This document shows positions 1 through 10,689 of a DNA stretch of 64,000 bases, piece by piece. Under the pieces are notes generated by a model. The model had not been told where the DNA came from and did no database searches. It was given only the letters and a program-made list of their open reading frames with translations. Each line of letters opens with the position of its first letter. Within the stretch, counting starts at the first letter, position 1. Both the position numbers and the translations under genes were made by a program. The stretch covers positions 1 through 64,000 of the forward strand of contig NW_021167095.1 of assembly GCF_003711515.1 (NCBI RefSeq), given 5' to 3'. Source of the stretch: Sodiomyces alkalinus F11 (lineage: Eukaryota; Ascomycota; Sordariomycetes; Glomerellales; Plectosphaerellaceae).

Positions 1-1010
1 GCGCTTACTATAACGAATATAACTACCCTAGGTTAGCCACCGCGGCACCGCCCCGATACTACTAGGGGATATATACGGTATAACCCGAACCGAGCGCTTC
101 TTATACCGGTTACGATTATTACTAGTATTATTATTTGGAGACGATATCTACGACTATTAGCACGCTACCACCGAGGCACCGCTACGCTACTAGGAGAACT
201 TATGTTATACTACCACTACCGCTTAATTATTCGTGTATATAAATTAATACTATACTACCTAGTTAACCCCACGCTACCACGGTACCGCGGCGCTACCTAC
301 TAAGCACTTATAGTCTAGTTATACTAGGAAAATAAATAAGGGAAACTAAAGGGTTTTACTATTAGTATAGAGCCGTATTAATAAGCCTATAGCACTATAA
401 GCGGGAATAGATTAAGAGAAAACCTATAACGAACTTATTAGCGTTATAGGAAGAAAAGAGGGGAAAAAGAGACATAAAAACCCCGAGGGATATTAACTAT
501 CTAATTCTATAATAGGGTAAAGCCCTATTCCCCTTACCTACTGCCGGATATAGCAGGAACCTATCCAGGGGAGACAGGAGGCGCCTACCTCCTTTACTCT
601 CTTTATTAACCGAGTAGAAGGAATAAAAGGCACGATCCTCGGGGACGCAGGGAGGCTAAGGCTAAAGGGCCGTAGCCTCCGCACCGCGGAGGCGCGGCGG
701 CACCCCCTCGGCCCCTACTCCGTCACGAACGATCGGCTTAGGCTAACCTACCTAACCACTAGCCTACTATACTTCCCGTTAGCCACTAGCCTAAAGGTAC
801 GATCCAGATATATAGCAGAGACGAACCGGGGCTATATCGGCCCCGTAGCGGTATTACTCCACCTAAGGAAGTATATAGGGGTTTTCCCCGGGGTTTACCC
901 GGGGTTTCCCCCCTATAGCCACCCGAGAAGAACCGTATAGCCTAGGAAGGCTCCTATAGATTAGTTAGGATAGCGGAGTAAGATCGATAATAATAATAAT
1001 AATAAAGGAT
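1..1010. other. Unassigned RIP-degraded sequence upstream of Gypsy-A pol
   Basis: I recognise no domain here on either strand. The related Gypsy element at 34,558-38,823 has gag and protease upstream of its RT, but I could align this stretch to it only from about position 1,010 onward. Gypsy-A's own gag and protease are therefore missing, too diverged, or replaced by another sequence. The region contains three GC-rich degenerate repeats (39-304), a GC-rich patch near 640-720 and a short AAT run at about 987-1,004. Confidence 0.5.
39..304. repeat. Three degenerate ~32 bp GC-rich repeats
   Basis: Similar segments of about 32 bp lie near 39-68, 164-196 and 272-304. Each has a core resembling GCYACCRCGGYACCGC followed by a CTACTAGG-like end. 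They are 108-125 bp apart in AT-rich sequence. They could be a degenerate minisatellite or part of an LTR; I cannot tell which. Confidence 0.4.
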
Positions 1011-4000
1011 ACTAAAAAGGCCCTAAGTATAAAGGAATTAGTAGACCCGCGAGAATATATCCCTAAGAGTATTATAGTAGAGTTTAGCGATTTATTTACG
1101 CCCTTATACTCTATATGCCTACCCCTATACCGATATAGCGCCGACTATAAGGTCTACTTATAGAAGGATAGTAGTAGTAACGAATAAGCTTTACTATAGG
1201 GCCCGCTCTATAATATATTACGTAAAGAGCTCCTTATATTACGGAAGACGATAATAGACCTAATAGATAAGGGATTTATTCGTGCGAGTAGCTTAGTTAC
1301 TACCACGCCCGTGCTATTCGTGAAGAAGCGAGGAGGCGGCCTTTAATTTTACTACGATTACCGCGCCCTAAATACGATTACTTAGCGAGATCGCTACTTA
1401 CTCCCCCTAATTATAAAGACCCTATATACCCTAGCTAAGGCGACGTGGTTTACTAAATTAGATACTATCGCCGCCTTCTATAAAATACGGATAGCACCTA
1501 GGTATAAGTATAAGACTGTATTCCGTACTTAGTTTAGACTATTTAAGTGGCTAGTATATCTTTTTAGGTTAACTAGCGCGCCGACGATATTTTAGCGATA
1601 TATTAACTTATCGCTAAGGGAGTTCCTTAACGATTTTATCTCCGCGTATATAGACGATATCCTAATCTACTTAGGCGGATCTTATAAGGACTATAACGAG
1701 AAGGTATAGCGAGTACTTAATACTCTTATAAACGCTAGGCTAAACCTTAACCCGAAGAAGTACGAGTTTAGCATTAAGACGGTTAAATACCTAGGGTTTA
1801 TCGTTATAGCGGAAAAAGAAGTATCTTACGACCCTAAGAAACTTAAAGCTATTATAGACTAGGAAGGGCTAGCCTCCGTAACTAGAGTACGACGTTTCCT
1901 AGGGTTCGCTAACTTCTATAGGATATTTATCCGTGATTTCGTAGCTATTATCGCGCTATTTACGGCCCTAACGAAGAAGAACGCCCTATTTTACTAGGGC
2001 CCCCTATAAGAGGTAGCCTTTAAGGAATCAAAATAGAGGTTCTAAGAAGAGCTTTACCTATAATAATAGTAAACCGGAAGGAAGACCTGGCTAGAAACGG
2101 ATTATTTAGGGTTCGCGTTAAGTAGCGTGTTCCTATAGGAAGACGAATAAGGATATAGGTGTATTATCGTATACTATTTACGCCGACTTAACTCCGCTAA
2201 GTATAATTACCCGATTTAGAATAAAGAGATACTAGCGATTATAGACTACCTATAAGTTTAGAAAGCTAAGCTTATAGGTAATAGCCAGTTTTAGATTTAC
2301 TTTAATTATAAAGCGCTTAAATACTTTATAACTAAAAGTGCCCTAACCGAGCGCTAACGTCGCTAAGTAGCTAAGCTTACCTAGTACGACTTTATATTAG
2401 AGTATAAGTAAGGGGCCGATAACGTTATAGCCGCTACGCTCTTATATTAAGAGTAGGATATACCTAAGGATTCTTCTAACGTCTAAGAGTAGGGGAGGTA
2501 TATCTAGATAATCCCCGATATAGCTATTTCCCCCCGGGTATACCTAGTAAGAGTAATATTACTAGAGCTAACCACGGTCTTCGAAGTAGACCCTAACCTA
2601 TAACGACTATAGGATAAAGCTAGGGCTACCGATAAGCGGTATTAAGGTGCTTTTACCGTTATAGTAGCGCGAGAATAGAATTTTCCCCCTAAGTTAAAGC
2701 TTAAAATATAGATCGCCGAGTATTGAATTAACTAAGGATAGCTAATATTTGGTGACCGCTTATAGGTGCTAGGGGATAGCGAAAACGGGGTTAGCCACCC
2801 GCTATAAAGCTATCTTATATAAGCGATCTATAACTTAGTAGTCGACGGATACTGAGGTAAGGATAATACTATTATTTTAGTCGCCTATTAGGTCTTTTAC
2901 CCCGGTATAAATCGAGATATTAGAAGATTTATACGGAATTACGATATATACTAAGCTAGCTACGTATAAAGGGGTATAAAGAGAGGATTACTACGCCTAC
3001 TCCTTATACTAGAGCGAATCTTCTACGATATTGTAATAGACTTTATAACGGGCTTATTACTTACCCTTACGGGTAAGTATAGATACCTATAAGTAATTAC
3101 CGACTAACTCTTAAAATCGGTAACGCTTAACGCGATAGATACTATAGATATCGAAGCCTATACTAAACGGTTCTTACTATACTATTATAGGTTCCACGGA
3201 ATACCGAAGTCTATTATTAGCGATAGAGGATTAAACTAGACTAGCCGCTTTTAGCGATACTTTTATAAACTCACGGGTATTAAATAGCGACTAAGTATAG
3301 TATACTACCCTTAGATGGATAGAGGTCCTAAACGTATTAACTAGGAAGTCTAAGCCTATTGACGGGCGTATACCTATTACGCCTAAGATAATTAGAATAC
3401 GCTACTATTAGTAGTATAGCTAGCCTTAAATAACTAAGTGAATTCGATAATCTAAATAAGCCTATTCTTCCTATAATACGGGTACCACGCGAATCCTTTT
3501 TAAGTTAATAAGACTACGCTAACCGATAAGCGCGAAGCTTCCGCGTAGGACTTACTAAGTCGCCTTAAGGAAGCTACCTAGTTCGTATAAGCCGTGATAG
3601 CCGTTATATAACTACGCTAAAAAGAGTTAGTCAACCGTTAGCGTTACCCTACTAAAAGGTTCGAAAAGGATAACCTTATATAGTTAGATATCGGTAACTA
3701 CTCCTCGCTATAGCTATTAAAGAAACTTACCTAGCTTTACTATAAGTATAAGGATACGAAGGTTATTAACTCCTATATTATAGAATTAAGTATCCCCTTA
3801 TAGATCTATAACCGTTTCTACGTGGATCTTTTACGCCAAGCCGATAATAATCCCTTATTAGGGTAAGCGATAATAGACCCTTAGTTATTACTAATCCGTG
3901 AAGGGCTAGATAGGGAGGAGGAATAAGTTATAGAGGAAGTCTTTTACGCCTATACCTAAAGGCGAGGTCGCGGTAAGGTCCGCGAGGTATTAGTGCGATA

Positions 4001-4236
4001 GGAGGGCTACGTGGAACTAATATAGAAATTACTTAAGAGTATACGGGAGATATAAGCGCTTAACGAATTCGAGAAGAAGCACGGCCTAGTATAGTCGAAT
4101 AATGGGCCTTTATAATAGTATACGAAGGAGATACGGGCGTGAAAGAAGGCCGATATAGCGGCGAGGAGGATACGAACTAAGAGCGAAGTTATATTAGGGG
4201 TATACCCCCGCGCTACTTAACTTAGGAGTAAGAAAG
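1011..4236 (+). pseudogene. Gypsy-A pol remnant (RT, RNase H, integrase, chromodomain)
   Basis: This is a Ty3/Gypsy polyprotein read in one frame from about 1,041 (codons starting at multiples of 3) for roughly 1,060 codons. I saw no frameshift, only RIP-type stops. Reverse transcriptase spans about 1,250-1,900 and keeps the YIDD catalytic box at 1,647-1,658. RNase H follows at about 2,090-2,480. The integrase core covers about 3,020-3,420, with Asp in VIDFITG, Asp in ISDRG and Glu in NQEV. A chromodomain lies at about 3,925-4,060 (VLVRQEGYVE, where Q was probably W). Gag and protease are not seen upstream. The surviving frame suggests point mutation with few indels. It is clearly related to the element at 34,558-38,823. 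The family call is secure; exact ends are not. Confidence 0.92.
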
Positions 4237-4289
4237 ACTAAGTAAAACCCTAAAAAGCTACTAAATAACCTAAATAAAATAAATAACCT

Positions 4290-5240
4290 ACTCCCCCGTA
4301 ATCTTACCCTTTTCTAGCTCCTCCTCTTATAAGGCTATACCGTCCTTAGCGGTACCTACTTACGACTCCTCCTAAGCAGGAGCCGAGGTAAGCGTAGCCT
4401 TAAGAGTAGCCCCTGGATTATTACCCGCGGTAAAAGGGGTTATAGCCACGTAATACTTATATGCACGGCGTATAGAGTAAAAGAGGTTACGAACCTCTTA
4501 TGATATTATAGTGATATTATTATTCTTATCCTCTAGTTTCTACGATACTTCTTTAAGCGTTTTATTTATACTACGTATAAAGGTAGCGATATTATTAAGG
4601 GCTTCTACTATACTTATATAGAACTTAGTAGTAGCGGATAGGGCAGTAACGGGCGGTAGGGTAATAATAGTAGGCGGCGTAGCGGCGGGAATAATAATAG
4701 GGGCAGCGATAGGGGCGATAGCGATAGTAGGAGCTGGAGACTATAAAGGACTAGCGATATTCTTACCTAACTTAGTTAGGCCGAGAGCGACCTAAAAGCG
4801 GCTATAAGTATCCTAAAACTAGTAGCGATTCTACACGGAAGAATTAGTATAAAAGCCACTATGCGAAAGGCGGGTATAAACTTATATCCTTGTTATCGGT
4901 ATTATTATTTATAGCCCGAGTAGTATTCTATAAGGTGTTAGTAGCGTCGTGGGCGGCGGGCGGAAGCTATATTACCCGTTAGTCATAGTCACCGCACGTA
5001 TAACTAGTATACTTACTTCGGAGCATTTATAAGTGCGGCACGAGTACTTATAGTATTTAGCGTCGGCCCTAGCTGCGCTAAGGCCCGACTAGTAATAATA
5101 CTCGATACTATATTCTTATTTATATTACCGGGTAGCGTACTACGCGTAGGGGGTAAGTCGGCGGGGGCCTAGGGGGTTCTTAGAGGCACGTTTTTTCTTA
5201 GCGGGGGGGGGGAGTCGGGGTCTACTTATCGTTAATTATA
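4290..5240 (-). pseudogene. Antisense ORF convergent with Gypsy-A pol, Cys-rich then low-complexity
   Basis: This frame on the minus strand, opposite to the pol just upstream, can be followed for about 300 codons through RIP stops. The N-terminal part (about 5,240-4,950) has many Tyr with a few Cys left, in a pattern that looks like a former cysteine cluster (for example DAKYYKYSCRTYKCSE). The middle, about 4,760-4,620, is rich in Ala, Pro and Ile. The C-terminal part, about 4,620-4,450, looks like a coiled coil (NKTLKEVSQKLEDKNNN, reading stop as Q). I do not recognise the family. Three other Gypsy copies here carry an ORF in the same relative place and orientation. The end positions are estimates, and the Cys reading rests on reversing RIP by eye. 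Confidence 0.5.
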
Positions 5241-5906
5241 GCCGATCTCGTAACCCGTAGTAATTAGGGCTACGAACTTATAGTGTTATCACTATCGCCC
5301 TTATAAGGCCGCTTACTAAGTAAGGCGAAGTCGGATATCTGCTAACGGTTAGCTATAGCACTAAACTATAAGTAAGGGGAGTACTAACTTACTATAATAA
5401 GGATGTAGGCGGCTTAATATATAAGCTATTACTCGGCGATATTAGTTATACTACTACGGGACCTATAAGGTATCTCGGGGCTACTTATAGTGTGAAAAGA
5501 ATTAATTAAAAAAAAGAGAAAAATTTGCTTCAAAAGAAGCTATGGAGGGGGAAGAAAATAGGGACAAAGAGGAATAGTGGGAGGTTTGTTTTATTACCTT
5601 TCCTACGCTATGTACGTGGAAGGAACAACCCCCGGTTATATATTTAGCAGGCATATTATTTATAACAAGCACGCACGCCGGTAAGGACCCCTCGATAGCA
5701 CCGCTATACGAGAGATTCTTTACACTATTTTAGCCTTAAAAGGATTTTAGCTATTACGGATTACCTCCCTTTAAAGGAGCCTTTAAGGGAGCCGAATAAA
5801 GGAGGCTTTTTTTAGATTCCACGCAGGGAGGCTAAAGTAATACGAGGTTATAACCGTGCGACCACGATATAACCACGACCTCGCCTCCGGGGGGGGGGGG
5901 GGGGTA
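5241..5906. other. Spacer with less mutated patch and a 16-G run
   Basis: I see no recognisable gene. Positions 5,480-5,700 contain more CA and TG than most of the window, so they look less affected by RIP. A run of 16 G at 5,889-5,904 ends just before an LTR-like repeat. The 3' LTR of Gypsy-A would be expected in this stretch, but I found no matching partner. Confidence 0.4.
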
Positions 5907-6109
5907 TATTACGGGCTATAGCCCGCGGAATAGTCCTGGTAATAGCCGGGACTAAGAAGCACAGACCTCCTAGTAAGGCCTGTGCGATTCTATATATACT
6001 TAGCCGTCTACACACCTGGTAGACGTTTTCTTTCCTCCTTTCCTTCCTTAGTTCGAATAATCTATATTTACGGCCTTGATACAAGAATAACTTTTGATAA
6101 GCCGTTATA
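5907..6109 (+). repeat. Gypsy-B family LTR copy (~203 bp)
   Basis: This segment matches 34,558-34,761 along its whole length, including shared blocks such as GGCTATAGCCCGCGGAATAG and a pyrimidine-rich TTTCCTCCTTTCCTTCCTTAG. It starts TA (from TG) and ends TA (from CA). The 5 bp on either side do not match, so a target-site duplication is not supported. It abuts the middle of an integrase frame at 6,110, so it is probably a solo or truncated LTR whose left neighbour was lost. Confidence 0.8.
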
Positions 6110-7010
6110 ATTAAGTAGCGACTTAGTACTGCTTACTACCCCTAAACGGACAGAGGGCCTAAATAAAGGAACTAAGAAGTATAAGCCTACTTTAGGGCCT
6201 TTATATATTACTCCTAAAAGGATTAGGGAAAGCTATTACTAGCTGTATAACTAGCGCTAAATAACCGCGTGAGCTCGGCTATATAACTAAGCCCTTTTTC
6301 CCTAGAATACGGGTTCTACGTAGAACCGCTATAGGTATAAGAGTCTAAGCTAAAGGACGCCTAAGAATACTCCGCCTATAACCTTCCAAGTAGGCTTTCA
6401 GAAGCCGTGGAGTTTAAGTAAGTAGCGATAGCCTCGAAATAATTACGGGATAAAGAGTCCGCTAATAAACGGCGAGCCCCTACTAAGAGGTCTAAAAAGG
6501 ACGACTTAGTATAGCTAGCGATATCGAATTATAGCACGCTATAACCCTCTAAGAAGCTAGATTAGCTATACTAGAAATACCGGGATAGTAAGGTAATTAG
6601 ATTATATATTATCGAACTCGATATACCCTTATAGATGTATCCTCGCTTCTATATCGATTTACTCCGCTAAGCTAATACTAACCCCTTACCCGGATAAAGA
6701 GTAGATAACCCTTAGCCCTTACCGATTAAAGACGGTATAGACGGTAACGAGGAGTAAAAGATATAGAAGATCCTAGACGCTAGGACTAAACGGCGAGGCC
6801 GCGGAATACGATATAAAGTCCTAGTATAATAGGCAGGCTATACGGAGCCAATATAGGAACCCCTTAACGCCGTGGAGGAAACTAAGGCCCTAGACGACTT
6901 CGAAGCTAAATCCGGACTGGCCCAGTTAAATAATAGGCCGCTATAAGAATACGCTATAAGGGGGAGAGTAATAAGTAAGGGGAATACGAGTTTATACTAA
7001 TAATAAAATC
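6110..7010 (+). pseudogene. Gypsy integrase C-terminus and chromodomain fragment
   Basis: The frame (6,119 is a codon start) opens inside an integrase core at RLSTAYYPQTDRGPK and runs about 300 codons. It passes through the typical integrase C-terminal region (VQLALNN; SYNL-type tail) to a chromodomain at about 6,740-6,880 (KRRGRGIRYKVLV). The protein is similar to Gypsy-A at 3,290-4,230 but clearly diverged, so it is a different family or an older copy. The catalytic Asp residues lie upstream and are absent. The left edge is cut exactly where the LTR at 5,907-6,109 ends. The only damage I saw in frame is RIP-type stops. Confidence 0.88.
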
Positions 7011-7099
7011 GTATTAAGGGGTATTCGCCCCGCCCCCGGGCGGTTTTATAAAAAAGCTGTACTAGGGTAATAATAATATAAAAGTCTATACCTAGGAGA

Positions 7100-7848
7100 G
7101 AGTAGTTTAACCCTTACCAGGTTAGAAGCTAGCGGTAGGATAACTAAGGTAGTAAAGTTACTCTACTATATCGCCTTATCCTTACCCTTACTACTAGACC
7201 CCTACCCTATATTATAATCGCGGTTATTTATATACTCTAGGGCTATAACTATACGGCGTTATAGCTCCGATTAAACTACGAGCTATTAGCGTAAAAACGC
7301 GAACTACTAGCGCGATTTATTAACATAAAACGCCTAACTAAGGGGCGTAGGAGAACTAATAGCGGAAAGGCCGGCGATAGAGGGGGGGGCGGCGGTACCC
7401 GGCTAGGAGGATAACGCGCGGGGAGTAGCGGCGATAGGGGTAGGCGATTTACGTAGGGCGTTATAGAAATCGCTATATACGACTTAGAAAGTAATATCTA
7501 GCTAGTACCGAGTTAGTACTAGAGTAGATAAAGGCTTAGGGTCTTATTAACTTACGTCGTTATCGTCTTTATTACCCCGGAGGGCGTAGCTAGCGGTATA
7601 TATAGTATCGAAAAAGGGCGCTATAATAGGAGGGAGCTAAGATATTAAGGGTTAATCGCCCCGAGCTTATACGCTATTTGGGAAAAGGACACGACTTATA
7701 GGAGTATAAGTATAGGTACTCACGGAATACTCGTAATATTTAGCGTTCTTATAAGCCGTACCCGGGCCCGACTAGCTATAGTAGACTTAGTTAAAGTGAC
7801 CGCGGGTAACTCTTAATATATAAAGGAGGCACGGAGGGCTTTAACGCC
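7100..7848 (-). pseudogene. Antisense ORF, downstream half (split by Gypsy-1)
   Basis: The minus-strand frame runs about 240 codons through RIP stops, convergent with the integrase fragment at 6,110-7,010. It includes a Tyr-rich segment that looks like former Cys (QSGPGTAYKNAKYYEYS), an Asp/Asn patch (GNKDDND), a Pro/Ser/Ala-rich stretch at about 7,440-7,340, and a likely helical segment (FAFLRQQLVVQSELQRRI) at about 7,310-7,260. If the 10 kb Gypsy-1 element and one GGGCG copy are removed, the frame continues upstream into 17,831-18,060 without a shift. It resembles the antisense ORF at 4,290-5,240 in layout and in the Tyr/Cys segment. I know of no family for it. It could be a Gypsy accessory protein or a captured gene fragment. 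Confidence 0.55.
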
Positions 7849-7853
7849 GGGCG

Positions 7854-8215
7854 TGATATGCCCTGTCTAGGCATATCTCTGGCCAGCCAGTACTATCGGA
7901 CCTAGGGCTTCTAGGGTTCGGAATGGCGACCTTTAGGTAGAGAAAATAGGGTGTAATAAAGATATCCTATTCTAAACTAAGGGGGGACCGCGCCGAGGAT
8001 ATATCCTTCGGCCGGTTCGGCCTAACTATAATCCTTACTACCGATCCTACGCTATACGTACGGATAGTCTAGGCGCTATTCGTTCTCTATCTATACGAAT
8101 AGTACTGGAGCTATACGTTCCCTATCTAAGCGAATAGCTCCCGCGCTATCCGTTCTATAGTAGGACGGATAGTGCTAGCGCTATTCCTGCAGAGGCTAGG
8201 GAATAGGGCGTATTA
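7854..8215 (-). repeat. Gypsy-1 3' LTR
   Basis: This begins TGATATGCCC on the plus strand and ends GCGTATTA, so the terminal CA has become TA. It aligns end to end with 17,464-17,825. It is the 3' LTR because the element reads on the minus strand. Short internal repeats resembling GCTAT(T/C)CGTTCT occur near 8,070-8,160. Confidence 0.93.
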
Positions 8216-8689
8216 TATACCCCGGGCGATAAAAGCCCTACGTCCCGTGGGCGTTCTGTGTCGGGATAATAGCGCTGGGCGCGCGAACTACGACGCGCCG
8301 ATATAGGGTTTATTAGCCGCACGGTAGCTTATTTAGCGGCCGTGGGCGCGGGATAGTGTTCACGATAAAAAGGAAATAGTGGGTATAGTAATATAATATA
8401 TTACGCCGACTACGCGTTATTACTACTCCGTATAGGTTATAAAAAAAAGGAAAATAAACGCGTAAGTGAGTAGAGATTAAGGAGTAATTAGGGGAGCTAG
8501 GTTATAGATAAGGAACGTAAGGAAATAAAACAGAATAGTAAGAAAAATATAGACTAAGCTAAACCGTCTATACACCGTTACTATAATACCTAAACCCTAT
8601 ACTATACTAAGAACCGATACACCTATACACTAAACGCTAGTGCCTAAAACGTATACTAGATTATAAATAACTCCTAACGTTCCCTCGGC
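8216..8689. other. Gypsy-1 internal sequence between 3' LTR and extra ORF
   Basis: I found no coding frame I trust here. A polypurine tract would be expected just inside the LTR on the minus strand; the adjacent bases read as a short GC-rich purine patch (CCCGGGG-like) and are not convincing. Confidence 0.4.
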
Positions 8690-10305
8690 CGATATCTGCT
8701 TAGATCTCCGTAACCTTTAATAGCTACGGGTTAGTGTCGGGGAAACCCTAACACGAGACTTCACGATTTAGGATCCTGGCTATATCGTCTTCTATAAGCT
8801 TAGCCTTTTACTCTTCCACCGTTTACTATAAGATCTCGTATAAGACTATAACGCCCTTCTTCCTATAGGATTCGTAGTGGCGTGCCACGACTACGGTGCG
8901 CCGGATAACTACCTCGGCGAGATCTATATTATCGATATACCGTTTAGCTAGGTATTCGCGCTTAATATCGTCGAGAGCGCCGAGGGGATCTAACTTTATA
9001 AGGTAAACTAGCTTCCCTATATAATAGAAGCTAACGAGTAGGTTTAGATTAGCGGTATTCTAAACGTTATAGGTCACCACGTGCTTATTAAGGAAGGCGG
9101 CCACCTAGATAACGGCCGGAAGAGGTAGTATAGCGGCGCGTAAGCGCTATTTAATCTCTCCGAATATCTAATCCCTATACGTGAACTCGCTAAAGTTAAC
9201 TAACTAGGAGGGGTCGTTTAGATTAGCGGCGAAGCTTTTAGCCGCCTAGGTATATAGGACTTTTTAGCTAGAGCGTAAGAATATACGCTTCGCTAAGGGA
9301 GATAAGGTATAAATTTAGTAGGGGCGCTTAGTGCCCGCGAGGGGCGAGGGAGCGTTTACGGTAATAGGCGCCGGTATACTTAGCCGTAACCTAGCGAGGA
9401 CGGCGGTAGCGCTTTAGATAACTAATACCGGCACGTTCTGCAGCGACTATAGGAAGTTCTTAACGACGGCGATACGGGGCTTTATATTAGCCGGGTAACC
9501 TACCGTATTATAGAGGAAGTCCCTTCCACTAATATCGTTATTCTATAAGCGTTCTAGCGAGTTCGTTAACTCAAGGCTTAGGGACGCTAGCTCGTGGACC
9601 GTCTAAAGAACGTAGGAGGACACTATCGCGTTATATAGCTATAGGGGAGGGTGCCAGGGGCTAGTGTTTAGGCGATAGTGGTGGTGTTATCGCGCGGTAA
9701 TAGTAAGCCCGAGGTAGTTACCGTGGGACCTAGCCGGCGGCTGGACGGGGGGTTAGGGAGGAACTAGCCATTAAAGGCCTTAGGGGCGTTATAACGAGCT
9801 ATGGCTAGGTATTACTCGAATGTTTAGGGATATTAGGGCTAGCTAGCGACATTAATATTATTATCTACTAAGAACTAAGGCTAGGGATATAGGGTAACGA
9901 TTTACTAGGCGACGTCCACGGGCACGGTATATTCTGCTTCGTTTACCGGGGCGAACACGGTGCGGCGGAGTCGGCGGTTAATAGGGTTATCGTATCCGGC
10001 GTTAACGGCTTATTAGCGGTATAACGTGACGGTTAACTTATTATCGCGGCGCCACTAATTAAAGACTACGCTAATAGATTATAAGCCCGTGATAATACCG
10101 TTCTTATCTCCGAATAACGTGACGGCTCTGAAGTAACCGTTAAAGGTAAGGCCTACGCCCGTTTTCCCCTTAGCAAAGTACTTAGAGAATTCTTATATAA
10201 ATTCTCGGTCTTTAGAACGATAGATATCGGTTAGGTACTCGACTACGTAGTACGATAGAGGACTTACTATAAACGGACGGTAATCGTTACTAATATTTAA
10301 GGGAC
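8690..10305 (-). pseudogene. Extra same-strand ORF of Gypsy-1, downstream of pol, unknown function
   Basis: Between the pol chromodomain and the 3' LTR, on the same strand as pol, an ORF of about 500-540 codons can be followed through RIP stops. The first part, from about 10,305 to 9,900, stays in one frame and reads like a real protein (for example YYVVEYLTDIYRSKDREF and GYFRAVTLFGDKNGIITGL). The frame changes near 9,700, which could be an indel or an intron. The rest runs to about 8,690 and ends in a charged, probably helical region (LDDIKREYLAKRYIDNIDLAE). I see no signal peptide, transmembrane stretch or known motif, and do not recognise the family. It sits where envelope-like ORFs occur in some LTR elements, but nothing here shows an envelope protein. 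The ATG is lost or unrecognisable. Confidence 0.6.
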
Positions 10306-10689
10306 TAGAAAAAAAAATAAAAGAAAGAATAAAGACGAGACTCTAAGGGTATATACGATATACCACGAGATAATAATTAGGGAAACCACTGTTTATTACT
10401 TTATAAGTCGTGATAGTAATTATATAAAAACTAGGGGTTATAAAGGTTGCGAAGAACTGCGACGATACTAATAGGAGAAGATTAATAAGGGTGGCCGGGA
10501 GCTTAGGAGGATTTTTTATACCCTGGTAGGAGGGCGGGCTAATCTAGCAGAATATCGCGGTTCGCGCTATTTTTAGTGTTATTCCGCGTTATGTTTCTTT
10601 TATATACCTACCGTTCGAAGATAGGACGATCCTTCTACCTTCCCTTACTCGAGTTTAAGGTCGTTCGCTATACCTGGATAGCGCGTGGT

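Noticed and set aside
5848..6084. 78-codon minus-strand ORF
   Set aside because: Spans the poly-G run and an LTR; the Pro/Arg run comes from the G tract.
8070..8170. Short repeats in the Gypsy-1 LTR as operator sites
   Set aside because: They look like internal LTR duplications; nothing supports a regulator.
8690..10305. Envelope gene in Gypsy-1
   Set aside because: Position fits, but I see no signal peptide, transmembrane stretch or fusion-type features.
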